Shown here: in pieces, positions 36,033-45,834 of the stretch | Layout: each line of letters opens with the position of its first letter | Numbering within the stretch: the first letter of the stretch is position 1 | NCBI GenBank assembly: GCA_030704615.1 | Contig: CM060731.1 | Coordinates: 86,720,756 to 86,780,755 of the forward strand | Length of the DNA: 60,000 nt | Direction: 5' to 3' | From: Takakia lepidozioides | Taxonomy: Eukaryota; Streptophyta; Takakiopsida; Takakiales; Takakiaceae | The notes under the pieces: generated by a model | Told to the model about the DNA's origin: nothing | What the model saw: the letters and a program-made list of their open reading frames with translations, nothing else | The model's database searches: none | Program-made: the position numbers and the translations under genes

Positions 36033-37003
36033 TCACGTTGTCAATGGGACTTTGACTGCTCTCAGAACTAGCTCATGAGTCATGGGGCTCCTCCAGGTAA
36101 AGTCGATTGCAGCCGTTGTACCGCCCCTAGTGATGTTCACCACAATGTCCTGCCCTTCAATCATACCACCATCGAATATGGAAATCTTCACGTTTTCGTC
36201 GTCCACACCAATGCGAATGTCCCCATACAATGGAGAAGAGGAGCGCACTCCTTCAGGAGAATAGGTCTCTCCGATGGAGTCCACCCACGTCCAGTGGCAG
36301 CAGTTCCACCGCAACAGCATAGCAGTGCGCCTTCTTCTGCATGGGTGACCGTCGTAGCTGGGAAAATCAGAATCGAGGATGCGCAGGAGCCACGGACTCC
36401 TCAGACCAAGATCGTCACCCCGCTCGAAGGCGTAGTGGCCTAGGATATACTCAAAAGCCACCAATGTTTCCACAATCGAACCAGTATCTTCTCTGTAATC
36501 TGTGTACCAGATAACAATGTCTCCCGATGTGGCCGAATACATTGCATAATCGATGCCTCCAAATGGGCAGTCGTCCCGGTTCCGGAAGCACGGCATCCTT
36601 GCAAAGGAGGACCTGAGGATGACTTGGATGCCGATGACCTTGCGGACAACTACGAAGCCCTTAGATTTTGGAAATGATGCGAAGCGGAAGAGCAGTCCGG
36701 CCTCCAATAATGGAGCATCTGGGTCCCACGTACCCACCGACGGAGGTGGAACGTGTTCATCACACCAGCGGTGGATGAACCCATACATCTTTCTCATCAA
36801 CAAGTTATAGTTTGAGATCTGCCACCGAAGTCCATCCCCCGGATGGAAATTCGGCGCCGCATTTACATCGAAGAGGGGATGGACTTCGTCGTGTCCAGTG
36901 GCTATCGGCCCACCTGGCAGTGACTGCCCATAGTTTGCATGGCAGGGTAGGAAACTGAAACGGCTACATTCATGCAGCAGCCAATCTTCATCGGTCCAGG
37001 ATC
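36033..37003 (-). CDS. cargo protein of unknown family, main copy
   Basis: An open exon of about 320 codons begins after the acceptor CCCCCTACAG at 37,003 (GSWTDEDWLLHECSRFSFLP) and ends with a TGA at 36,033; an upstream exon must exist or was lost. Conserved blocks shared with the partial copy at 37,080-37,723 are RMPCFRNRDDCPFGGIDYAM, SGDIVIW, ALL-type helix EY...FERG, RTAMLLRWNCCHWT, PLYGDIRI, and FDGGMIEGQDIVV. Cys, Trp and Gly conservation suggests a folded, perhaps metal- or ligand-binding domain. I do not recognise the family. One A-type palindrome (36,845-36,866) falls inside the exon and is translated as NAAPNF. The gene is inside the element, so it may be captured host sequence. Confidence 0.6.
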
Positions 37004-37079
37004 CTGTAGGGGGGAAATTTAAATGTGCCCTGGAGTGTTTGTGAGGAATTGCAGCGTTAGCTTGAACTTTTTCCAGCCA

Positions 37080-37723
37080 CCGCGCTGCTCCTCCTCCATC
37101 CGGGAGCTGCTGTCATTGAGCGTACTCCGCTACTCTTTTTCAAGGATGCCGTGCCGCCGAAATCCAGCCGACTGCCCTTATCATGGCCACGATTATGCTA
37201 TGTTCAAACCAGAATCAGGAGACATCATTGTCTGGCTCTCTGTTTTCACAGACGCTGCTGGAATCAAGCAAGAGTCTTTGCGCGCAATGGAGTATCTGGA
37301 GGGCTATTACCGCTTTGAGCGAGGTGAGGGCGAGGGTCAATGCGGTCCGTGGGTCCTGAAAATTGTTGACCTCGATATACCAAGCTGGAAAGGGATGCCG
37401 GACAGATCACGCACGGCCTCGCTTTGGCGCTGGAACTGCTGCCAGTGGACCAGGGAGGACGGCACCGGGGAAAACTATATACGTGCAGATCACTTCGCTC
37501 TTCCAGTGTATGGAGACATTCGGCTGAGTTGCGAAGACGAATCGCACGGGCACATGAGGCCCACAGTGACCTTGTCAATGTATGATGGTGGTATCATTGA
37601 TGGACATGACATTGTCGTCGGCTCCAGCAAGGGCAGCAGAACGACCGAATTGCAGTTTACCTCGAGGTGCCGCAGCAGTGATGAGCTTGTTTTGAGGGGT
37701 ATCGAAGATCCGTCGACTTGGTG
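37080..37723 (+). pseudogene. cargo protein of unknown family, N-truncated copy
   Basis: The plus strand reads FSRMPCRRNPADCPYHGHDY, SGDIIVWLS, EYLEGYYRFERGEGEG, RTASLWRWNCCQWT, PVYGDIRLSCEDE and DGGIIDGHDIVV, then a stop after RGIEDPSTW. It aligns with residues from about 130 of the minus-strand copy; the N-terminal 130 residues are missing. The two copies meet head to head at 37,004-37,080. Conserved motifs despite clear divergence imply both were once under selection, though this copy has no visible start. Confidence 0.6.
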
Positions 37724-37979
37724 AAGCCCATGTAGAAGGAGGAAGGGCTTAGTTTTGTCTGCAGTTGGTAAATGTGAGACATCGTGTCCGATCAATAAAC
37801 CCATCGTACCTCACTTCTGTATGATTGTGTTTCATTCTGTTGAATAACTGTCGGAATTGGCCCACTGTTTACAATTTGATGTCTCATTTCTACAATTTGT
37901 CTGTCCGGATGAATATACCAGAGTAACCGGTATGAGAGTCATGTGTCAAGAATATACCAGAGTAACGCCATGTCGGCAT

Positions 37980-38717
37980 CGAAATGCGGCGCCGCATTTC
38001 CATGCCGACATGGAAATGTATGAACCGCATTTCAGTGTCGGACAATGGAATGCGGTGCATCATTTCCGTCCAGGTACACGAAATACCAACACGGGTCTAT
38101 AAATTGGACAGACAACGAGGTTGGCATTGCAAATGCGGCGACGCATTTCCAGCTTGGCAATGGAAACTTCTTTTTGGACAAGGGAATGCGGTGCCGCATT
38201 TCCGTCCAACACTTCGAAAAGTGCACCCATTTCCGGCCAGCTCGATGGAATGCGTTACCGCATTTCTGTGAGAGGGTCTGCAAATGGACAAATTGCGATG
38301 TCTGTTCTGGAAATGCGGCGCCGCATTTCCATGTTCGTCATCGACTTTTTTTTGACAATGGAATGCGGTGCCAATTTTTGCTGATGGGCCTGCAGTTCAA
38401 ACAACGACCATCCCCAATATGGAAATGCGGTACCGCATTTCCAATTCCGCCATCTCGACCTCCTTGTTCGACCTCCTTGTTCGACCTCTGTAAGCGTGGT
38501 GGCATCCATGCAATGAGCGGGAGAAGCCAAAACTGGCGTGTGGACAAAGGAAATTTTGGAAATGCGGCACCGCATTTCCAATCGGCCGATTACTTTTTAC
38601 TATGCCAACATTGAAATGGAAAATTTAGTCCCTCCCCTGTTTTGGAAATGCGGTGCCGCATTTCCAAAAGAGGTTTTTAGAGTTGCCAAAATTTTGGAAA
38701 TGCGGTGCCCCATTTCT
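37980..38717. repeat. A-type palindrome cluster 3' of the methyltransferase-like gene
   Basis: About eleven sites (starts near 37,980, 38,046, 38,129, 38,182, 38,246, 38,309, 38,360, 38,421, 38,558, 38,644, 38,696). Some steps are 52-53 bp and others 63-66 bp. Centres are mostly CG, TG, TA or CA. Several arms are mutated, so this cluster is older or less constrained than the two phased arrays. Confidence 0.85.
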
Positions 38718-38853
38718 GATTTTGGGAGCGTCGCGGTTTGGGCAATTGTGTGGCTGGAATGCACACTGGAGAGGGGTCACGAATGTCGGGGAGATTTTCC
38801 TTTATATACTCTGGAAGAGAATTTACATTTACAGAGACTTCATTAAAATTCTA

Positions 38854-41800
38854 TTAATCTTGAAAATCATCCGAATCCTCATCCTGTTCTAGACTGTCCT
38901 GCTCCGCCTCCACCCCCTCAATGCCTTTCTCATCTCCAGCGGACTGCTCGTTGGCCAGGCTCTCGAAAATCCCATCTTCCCCTTGCGGAACTGTCCATCT
39001 CACCTCCGTTGGGTCGTCTTCCTCCCTGTCTGCGTCGCTCTCATCCGCTGAATCACATATGTACTTTCGTACCCGTCTACCTGTCTGAGTTGCTGCCAAC
39101 TCTTTCCTTATCCTTCTGTCCTCCCTAGCCCTCTCCAAAATCTGCTCTACTTTACTGGGATTCTCACTTCTTCTAATCGCTGTATTTGCGAGTTTAGCTG
39201 CATAACTAGGAAGGGAGTAGTCCCTCACCGGGCTCGTCATGAAGTCGGCCCTCGCAAAGAACGGGACATTCTTCCTGGCAGGAAGTGTAGGCCCTACATG
39301 TTTCGACCCGGACCCTGCAATCCCGCACATGACAATCATCAACGAGACTAATGAGAACCACAGTCGGAAATTCGTTTGACAAAAATGACCCAGAAGGCTT
39401 TGCAAACTTACAATGTTTGCACTCACTCGTATTCCGGGTTCTCCTCCGCATCAATGTCCACTGTGTCTTCCTCGGACTCCGACGAATCCGAGGAGACTTC
39501 CGCTCTGTTGGGAGCCTTAACATTCCGTTGCAGCCCTTCCAGATGGGATCCCCACACGGATGAATCCTCCTCGTAGGCAAAGAGGTGCCGGTCGGAAAAC
39601 CGCCCAGCCCACATTGAGGCACCTGTTACAATGCCATCCACACATTACCACATGGCGCTTCAGATGTTGCGAACTACATCCTAACGAGAATTTGCAGAAC
39701 AGCATAGATCAAGATTATGCATACCTGTCCCACAGATGAGGTCGAGCACTGTGCCCTCCACGTCTGTGCATGTCTCCATAATTGTCTGAATGAAGGCAGG
39801 GCTCGGAGTCCGTGAGTACCGCAGGGGTTCCGTTGAAGTGAGGCTATGAGGGAGAAGTTCCTTGGGAACGTTGTTGAACAGAACGTCGTAATCGAGGGGG
39901 TCGCAGTTTGGGTCAACCTTTCCTCCCTCCTTCCGGAAAGCAAAGGTGGAGTTCTCCTTCACAAAGCAGTATGCATCGAACTGCTTCGTTTGCATACACA
40001 GGGGGGAACGATTAGAAACCGAATGCGGCACCGCATTTGAAAACACCCAAGCAAATGAATGGACGAGTGCCAGTGTCGTAATCACCTTCTTCCCTTCCGA
40101 CCGAAGGCCCAGTGTGTTGATGCACGTCCACTTCTTTTTCAGAATCGGGACGACGCTCTTGCGGGTCCACTTCGCAATTCCTGTCTGAGTGTTTTTTCCT
40201 CTGCTCGCCAGGACAACCACACAGCCTCTGTCGTCCAACACCATGCGGGCAAGCCCGAATCCTTTCTTCCAAAAGTCCTCCGAGTACCTGTTCCAAGATG
40301 GCAAAGCTTGCAGTCCTTCCACAGGCTCTCCGTCCGGAATATCCAAGATGATCATATCGCAAGACCACTCGGTGGCATTTCCGCCCCTCCTACAATCCTT
40401 GTCTGCACACACCCTCTCAAAGAACGAGACCATATTCTGAAATCTTGGGGTGTCGGAAGGCTCTTCGGCAGTCGCCTTCTTCAGTGCTCTACCCTTCAGA
40501 CCCTCCATGGTCTTCATGTATGCCAACTTGGCTGCCCGTCCATCCAAAGCCGCCAAGAAACTCTCATTTACACACTGGACTACTGTTTCGGGAGCCACTT
40601 TCGGCCTCTTCATTTCCACCGGCTCGAAAGGGTGCCCCCCTGGGGGGTTGAAGAGTGCCTTCTTTGCCGAGCCAGTTCTTGTGCCTCTCGTGACAACGGT
40701 GGGCACAGGGGAGGCAGCCTGCGTTTGGGGGGGTGGGCTGGTTGCAAAGTCTCCATCGGAGTCCTCTTCCTCACCCTCTTCCTGAACAGGCTGTTTCTGC
40801 TTCTTTGTTTTGGCGGGTGTCACAATAGCTGCTCCTTGCTGGCGAGTCCTCTTCTTCGACCCCTTCTGTTGGGCCTGCACAGCTGCATCCACCGTCTTTT
40901 GTGCCATCTCAGCTGCCTTTCTGGATTCTTCCAGAGCAGCAGATTCCTTTGCCGACTTTGGCCCAACAGGGACACGTCTTTCCTTTCTCTTCTCTTCTGC
41001 CAAGGCGTGCAGATCTTTCTCAGACTCGTCAACAATACCACCAGACATATCCAGGTACCAGGGGCATCCAACGAGATGCGCGGGATGCCATTGTTTCTGC
41101 ATCTCGGGTGTGTAGACACAGCTTGGGCCTGCCACGGTCCAAGCCATGAAGAACGGGGGCTCTTGAGCCAGGGCCCCTGTCTGAAGGAGCACGTATTTCA
41201 TATACCTGCAGGGCAGTCAGCATGCGTGAGCATAAGATTGGACGAACCTACTCGCAGAGTGCCACCGAAAACATAAAATGTGAATGCGGTGCCGCATTTC
41301 CGAGACAAACCTCGTAACCAGGCTTCGCATACAAGGGCAGCTGTGCTTCACCTGTAAACAATTCGCATTGCAGCTTTCCCCGCTCCCTCCTGATGTGTAA
41401 ACTCCACGCTCCTTCTTGCTGTCTGTAGCTCTCTGGCGAAAAGGTTGTCCTTGTACGCACATCTGAAACGTGTCACGTAGTCTTCCAATGTCTGTGTTCC
41501 ATCCCATTTGACGTACAAGCCGAACGAATTTGTGTGCATTACGACTTGCTCCTTCGCATTCGACATTACCTGCGATTCCCACATGCATTGTCACGTAGCA
41601 GTTCAGGGAATTCATTTCAGAAAAGCAAATCTGGGGAAGTACCTTGAATTACCTGGAACCACCAAGTCATGCGGTTGAGCCACACATCCACTGCAGGGTC
41701 GGAAACTTCCAGTGGAAAAGACCACATTGTCCTTATGCTCTCGGATGCATTCCAGATCGACAGCCACCGTGTCTGCCATTTCCGATTCAATGTCAGGAGC

Positions 41801-43462
41801 TGGAAGAGAGTGGCTATTGCTAGGAAGGAACTTCAGTGCATTGAAACCTCACCTTCTCTTTCGCCTCAACACATGCCGTTGAGACGTGATGCAGTTTCTC
41901 CAATTGCATGGTCGGCTGCATGGCCGAGAATAGTGTTTTGCAATCTCGGGGATGAAGTCCTTTCCAAGTGCCGGATCTGCAATTGCCACCAGCTTCACAA
42001 GCTTTGACTTGTATTTGGTTTTGGACTTGACACCGGCTTCCTTCAAGTGCTCAGTCAATGACTGCAACGTTTTCACCTGCCCCTCACTTTCCATGAAGAA
42101 GCGTTTGGCATGGGCCAAATCTAGCTTGATGTTTGACTGCCAACAAAAACATGCAGAAGCGTTACATTCGATTCATGTGGAAAGATTACTGGAAATTTCA
42201 ATCTGAAGGATGAGCAGAGGGAAATCGGAGGACGACTTACTTCGTATATCACCTCCACCATTCCATCCATAGTGAGACGATACCATGTCCGGTCAGTTTT
42301 TGCCACGGCTTTCTGAATGAGCTCGGGCTCCAGCATTTCCGCGAACATGTGCGGATCAGTGAGACCAGTTTTCCTCACCCTGTACAGCATATGTGCCATG
42401 TGGGTATGCACGTACGCATTTTCAGTGACCCTGCAAGGCACACTCTCCAGTTCAGTCCACGAAAGCACGGAAACAAAACAGATTGGAAACCGAAATGTGG
42501 CACCGCATTTCGAACGTGCTTGGGAGGGTATGAGTATCTTACGAGTTGAGGTCCGCCATGGCATTCTTGAGCAAGGAGGAGTCTGCCGCCTTCACCTTGA
42601 GGATGACACACTCCACCATGTAATGCCAGCCAATGTGCTTGGCATGGTTCTGCTTGATGTACTCCCACAAGGCGAGAAGTCGGTGATTCCCGTCCCACAC
42701 AAAGAACATTTTACCCGACATATGGCCGAAGTCTGGATCACCCTTCAGCGTTGCCTCGAATTCGTTGTTGCGAGTGTGCCAGTGGGTATCCCACGTTGAC
42801 AATTCATCGGCAGTGGGTCCACGAGTTTCGCCGTCCTCATTCTCAATGGAAACGTAAAACGCTGCCGATCCCAGACGGTACCCTTCTCGAAATGCGAACT
42901 TGAGCTTATCCACATCTCCGGGAAGGGCCTGCCTGACGATGGGAAGGGAGACCATGCGACAGAGTGGGATTTGAAGAGTCCGCTGGAATACCCTACTGCC
43001 CAGAACTCTGCCAATGCTACTGTGTGTCTCCTCCAACATTTTATCAGCTGCACTTTTGAAATCCTCCGGAGACATGTCTGTAGGTGCCGGTAGTGGCTGA
43101 GCAGCTGGAGCATCCTCAACTGGAGCTGCACTCTGGGGCCTGTCTGCGGGCAATTCTGCCATTGCAGAGGCCTCCTCCGGGCCTGCTTGCTCATCGGTGG
43201 TGAGGTCTTGCTGCGAACGTTGAGCGGCAGCACCCTCCTCCGGTACCAAATCGACAAAAACGGTCGATCCCATTGCCTTTGCTGCAGCAGAGTCGGCCCC
43301 AACATCTGCAGGCGGGAAATCCTCCAGGAACTGAGCTTCAGCTCGTGGAAGCGGTTTTGCGGGAGATTGTTTGGCCGTCGCCCTGATTGCCTTCTGCTTC
43401 CTCATCCTTGCAGGTGAAGGTGTCTGCTGCAATTGAATCTGTCTTTTACCAGGCTGCTTCAT
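38854..43462 (-). CDS. ParB-methyltransferase-like protein, element A
   Basis: Nine exons: 43,462-42,543, 42,430-42,241, 42,136-41,853, 41,772-41,653, 41,569-41,352, 41,205-40,086, 39,980-39,725, 39,622-39,427, 39,274-38,854. Exon 1 has a disordered Pro/Ala/Gln leader, then the ParB-like part IPLCRMVSLPIVRQALPGDV ... MFFVWDGNHRLLALWEYIKQ. Exon 6 holds a basic linker (KKRTRQQ, KTKKQKQ; probable nuclear localisation) and CDMIILDIPDGEP, DDRGCVVVLASRG, like motif IV of amino-methyltransferases but without PPY. Exons 7-8 join as TPSPAFIQTIMETC, then VEGTVLDLICGTGASMWAGR and LFAYEED, like the S-adenosylmethionine site (motif I). The last exon is conserved in copy A2. The start is set at the first ATG outside the palindromes. 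One apparent frameshift lies in exon 3 near 41,920. Activity is unproven. Confidence 0.75.
40021..42512. repeat. single A-type palindromes in three introns
   Basis: One site lies in each of three introns of the gene: near 40,021 (between exons 6 and 7), 41,282 (exons 5-6) and 42,491 (exons 1-2). None lies in an exon of this gene downstream of its ATG. Confidence 0.85.
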
Positions 43463-43543
43463 TCGCGTTGGTGGGGGTGAAGCGGCCTGAGCCGGTTCAG
43501 AAACCAGTTTCCGTTCTGGAATGTCGGAAAGTGCGACTCGGAC

Positions 43544-43830
43544 GGAAATGCGGTGCCGCATTTCTGTTCCCTTTGTTCATAATTCTCAATCAGAACGGAA
43601 ATGCGGTACCGCATTTCCGTTCCACCTTCACATACCGTGCTTGCTGGATGGAAATGCGTTACCGCATTTCCGTACCACCTTCACATACCGTGCTTGCTGG
43701 ATGGAAATGCGTTACCGCATTTCCGTTCTGGAGAGTATAAAGGTTTCCCCCGGACGGAAACTCGGTGCCGCATTTCCGTCGCTCTGGTGCATGACCAAGA
43801 TGCAATACGGAAATGCGGCGCCGTATTTCC
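43544..43830. repeat. 53 bp-phased palindrome array upstream of the ParB-like gene
   Basis: Six sites start at 43,544, 43,597, 43,650, 43,703, 43,756 and 43,809, exactly 53 bp apart. Arms are GGAAATGCGG/CCGCATTTCC with 0-3 changes. The array is just upstream of the chosen start codon, in the divergent region facing the transposase gene, so it overlaps the probable promoter or leader. Confidence 0.95.
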
Positions 43831-44247
43831 GTCCACCAGCAATCGAAAGAATCACTCGGGACGGGAAATCTGGAACCTGAATGGGTTGCATTGTTCCGAA
43901 ACAACACAATTGCGGCCAGTCTTGATGAGCACAACTTGGTTGTCTGACCGTTTTAACTAACAGTACTGGCACTTGTCAGTGCGAACGTTCCTGTCTGCAC
44001 CGAGAATACTGCTGGATCCACCCTGCGGAGAAACTGTAATGAGATGTTATTTCGTCGCTGAATCGGCCAGCATTGTCTAACTTACTGGCTATGGAATCAC
44101 ACCTCCCACCTTCATGCATGTAGCTTGAAACAATACTTTCCACTTCAATGTGCGACTTCCAATCGTCGATGGACTCCGCATGGTGCCTGTGAGCCTTGGT
44201 CTGTCGCTATACTGAACCTCGCACTTGTCAACTTCGTGCGGTCTTCG
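43831..44247. promoter_or_regulatory. divergent intergenic region of element A
   Basis: Separates the ParB-methyltransferase-like gene (minus) from the transposase (plus). Decayed palindrome halves occur at its left edge. No TATA box could be chosen with confidence. Confidence 0.45.
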
Positions 44248-45830
44248 ATGGCTCCGAATTCCTACGCTATAGTTTGCTGTCCTCCGCAACTTGGGAGAGC
44301 CTGGATCCCAAACGAGGGAGGACTTTGCAGAGTGACTGAAACTTACCTTTGTTCCAAATTCAAGCTCAAACCGGGCACAATTTATTTGGAAGAAGAAAGG
44401 AAGGATGTTCCTGGACAGGTTGACGAGACCATTGTCGTGCTAGGTAACGACGGAGGTTGCGGAATCGAATGGCACGTACCCCATCAGACACCATCCTGTA
44501 CCGAGCTGTGGGAATGCCCATTCCCTTTCCGAATCAGTCGCTGCCCACACCATCCACAAAGGAGTCCGGAAACCGACAGGCGGCCACTGCCAACAGAGAG
44601 GTGTGCAACGATAATCATTCCCGACCTGGACTGTCAAGACCCTCCATAGCTTCTCGTGTGGACGTATTCAACATTTCCGACGAGGAAGATGATTGCATTG
44701 AGGTACCCATGTCCTCCACACGGTCGTTCAAATCCGGCATGGACGTCTCTGTAGGTGCTACGCATGTGCCCTCGAGCATAACTCCAACCCGGTCCATTGT
44801 GCAGCTCCTACGACAACATCACCTTGATGGTTCTCGCTCCGAGCTGGCTGCTCTCGACTATGCCAAATTCCCAGTCAGAAAGGTAACGTTTCTGCCTCCC
44901 GAAGTCGATGGCAATGTCATCTTTGAGTTTCCACCTGTTTCTTCGTCAAACAAAGCCTCCGGGATGTTAACAGACATGGATCGAAAGCATGACGGACACC
45001 CCTGGTGTGTGATGAAGACCAGTAGCACGAAAATTGCTGATGGTGTTCGTGTACGATATGTCCTCTGTGCGGGGAAGCTGAGGTGCCTCAATCCCACCTG
45101 CTTCCACTTTCTCTCCAAAGGAGGGCGGAGAAACGAGACGGATTGGACTGGCACAACGCATCATCCATTCATTGTCTCCAGCCAAGCTCCTGCGGGTTCT
45201 TTCAAGTGTGCACACTGCAAAGAACCACCGACGTGCATGTCCATGTGTAGAGCCAAGCAATATTACGTAATCCATTTGCTCCCGGACTTGACTAGAGCTT
45301 GCATACACATTGGGGTCCACTGCCACCCCTTGGCGAGAGGCAACATGCGGGAGGCTGTGCAAGAAGCACACGACATCATAAAAGAGGAGGTGAAATTGAG
45401 CCCCGGAGCCAGACCAAAGCAGATTCAGCTGAAGGCAGCCCACAAGATTGCTCTTGGCAAAATCATGTCTGAAGATGGTTCCGACCGAGAGCCCTTGACC
45501 GAAGATGAGATGCGTGACCTCTTGGAGTTCGTCTCGCACGTTTGTAGTCCGAATGTGCGGAATCACATCGTATCTTGCAAGCAGGAGTTCGGCAGGGGGT
45601 CGGACATGTACTCAATCCTGGAGGTGAAACGAATGACTGGATATGACTACATCCAAGGTAGCAGGTTTCCAGGGCAAGGCAGCGAATCCGATCGTTGTTA
45701 CATTTTCAAAATGTCGACGTGTGGGCCTGGGAGTGGAGTCGACTTGGTCACTCGCATGACAACTGGAAACTTGTCGAATGCTTGGGTGATGTTTGATCAC
45801 ATCAAGCGAATTACAAACCATCAGTGGGTG
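44248..45830 (+). pseudogene. MuDR-like transposase N-terminal half, element A
   Basis: Starts MAPNSYAIVCC at 44,248. EGGLCRVTETYLCSKFKLKP matches element B's start region. After a frameshift near 44,485 it runs through DKHDGHP-type and CxxC blocks (MDRKHDGHPWCVMKTSS, KLRCLNPTCFHF, CAHCKEPPTCMSMCRAKQYY), FVSHVCSPNVRNHIVSCKQE and ends in NAWVMFDHIKRITNHQ. The last segment holds the first aspartate of the catalytic core (element B: MFDHVKRVKDW). The rest of the core is absent, and the frame runs straight into a palindrome array. The N-terminal part is long and otherwise open. Confidence 0.8.
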
Positions 45831-45834
45831 GAAC

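Noticed and set aside
40059-41276. 405-codon plus-strand frame opposite the methyltransferase-like exon
   Set aside because: It is the antisense of exon 6, whose minus-strand reading matches element B and the splice sites; the plus frame has no homologous counterpart.
38854-44247. Integrated phage, ICE or giant-virus segment
   Set aside because: ParB-methyltransferase similarity suggested this, but the gene has nine GT-AG exons, lies within MULE ends with a 10 bp target duplication, and no viral structural or replication gene is present.
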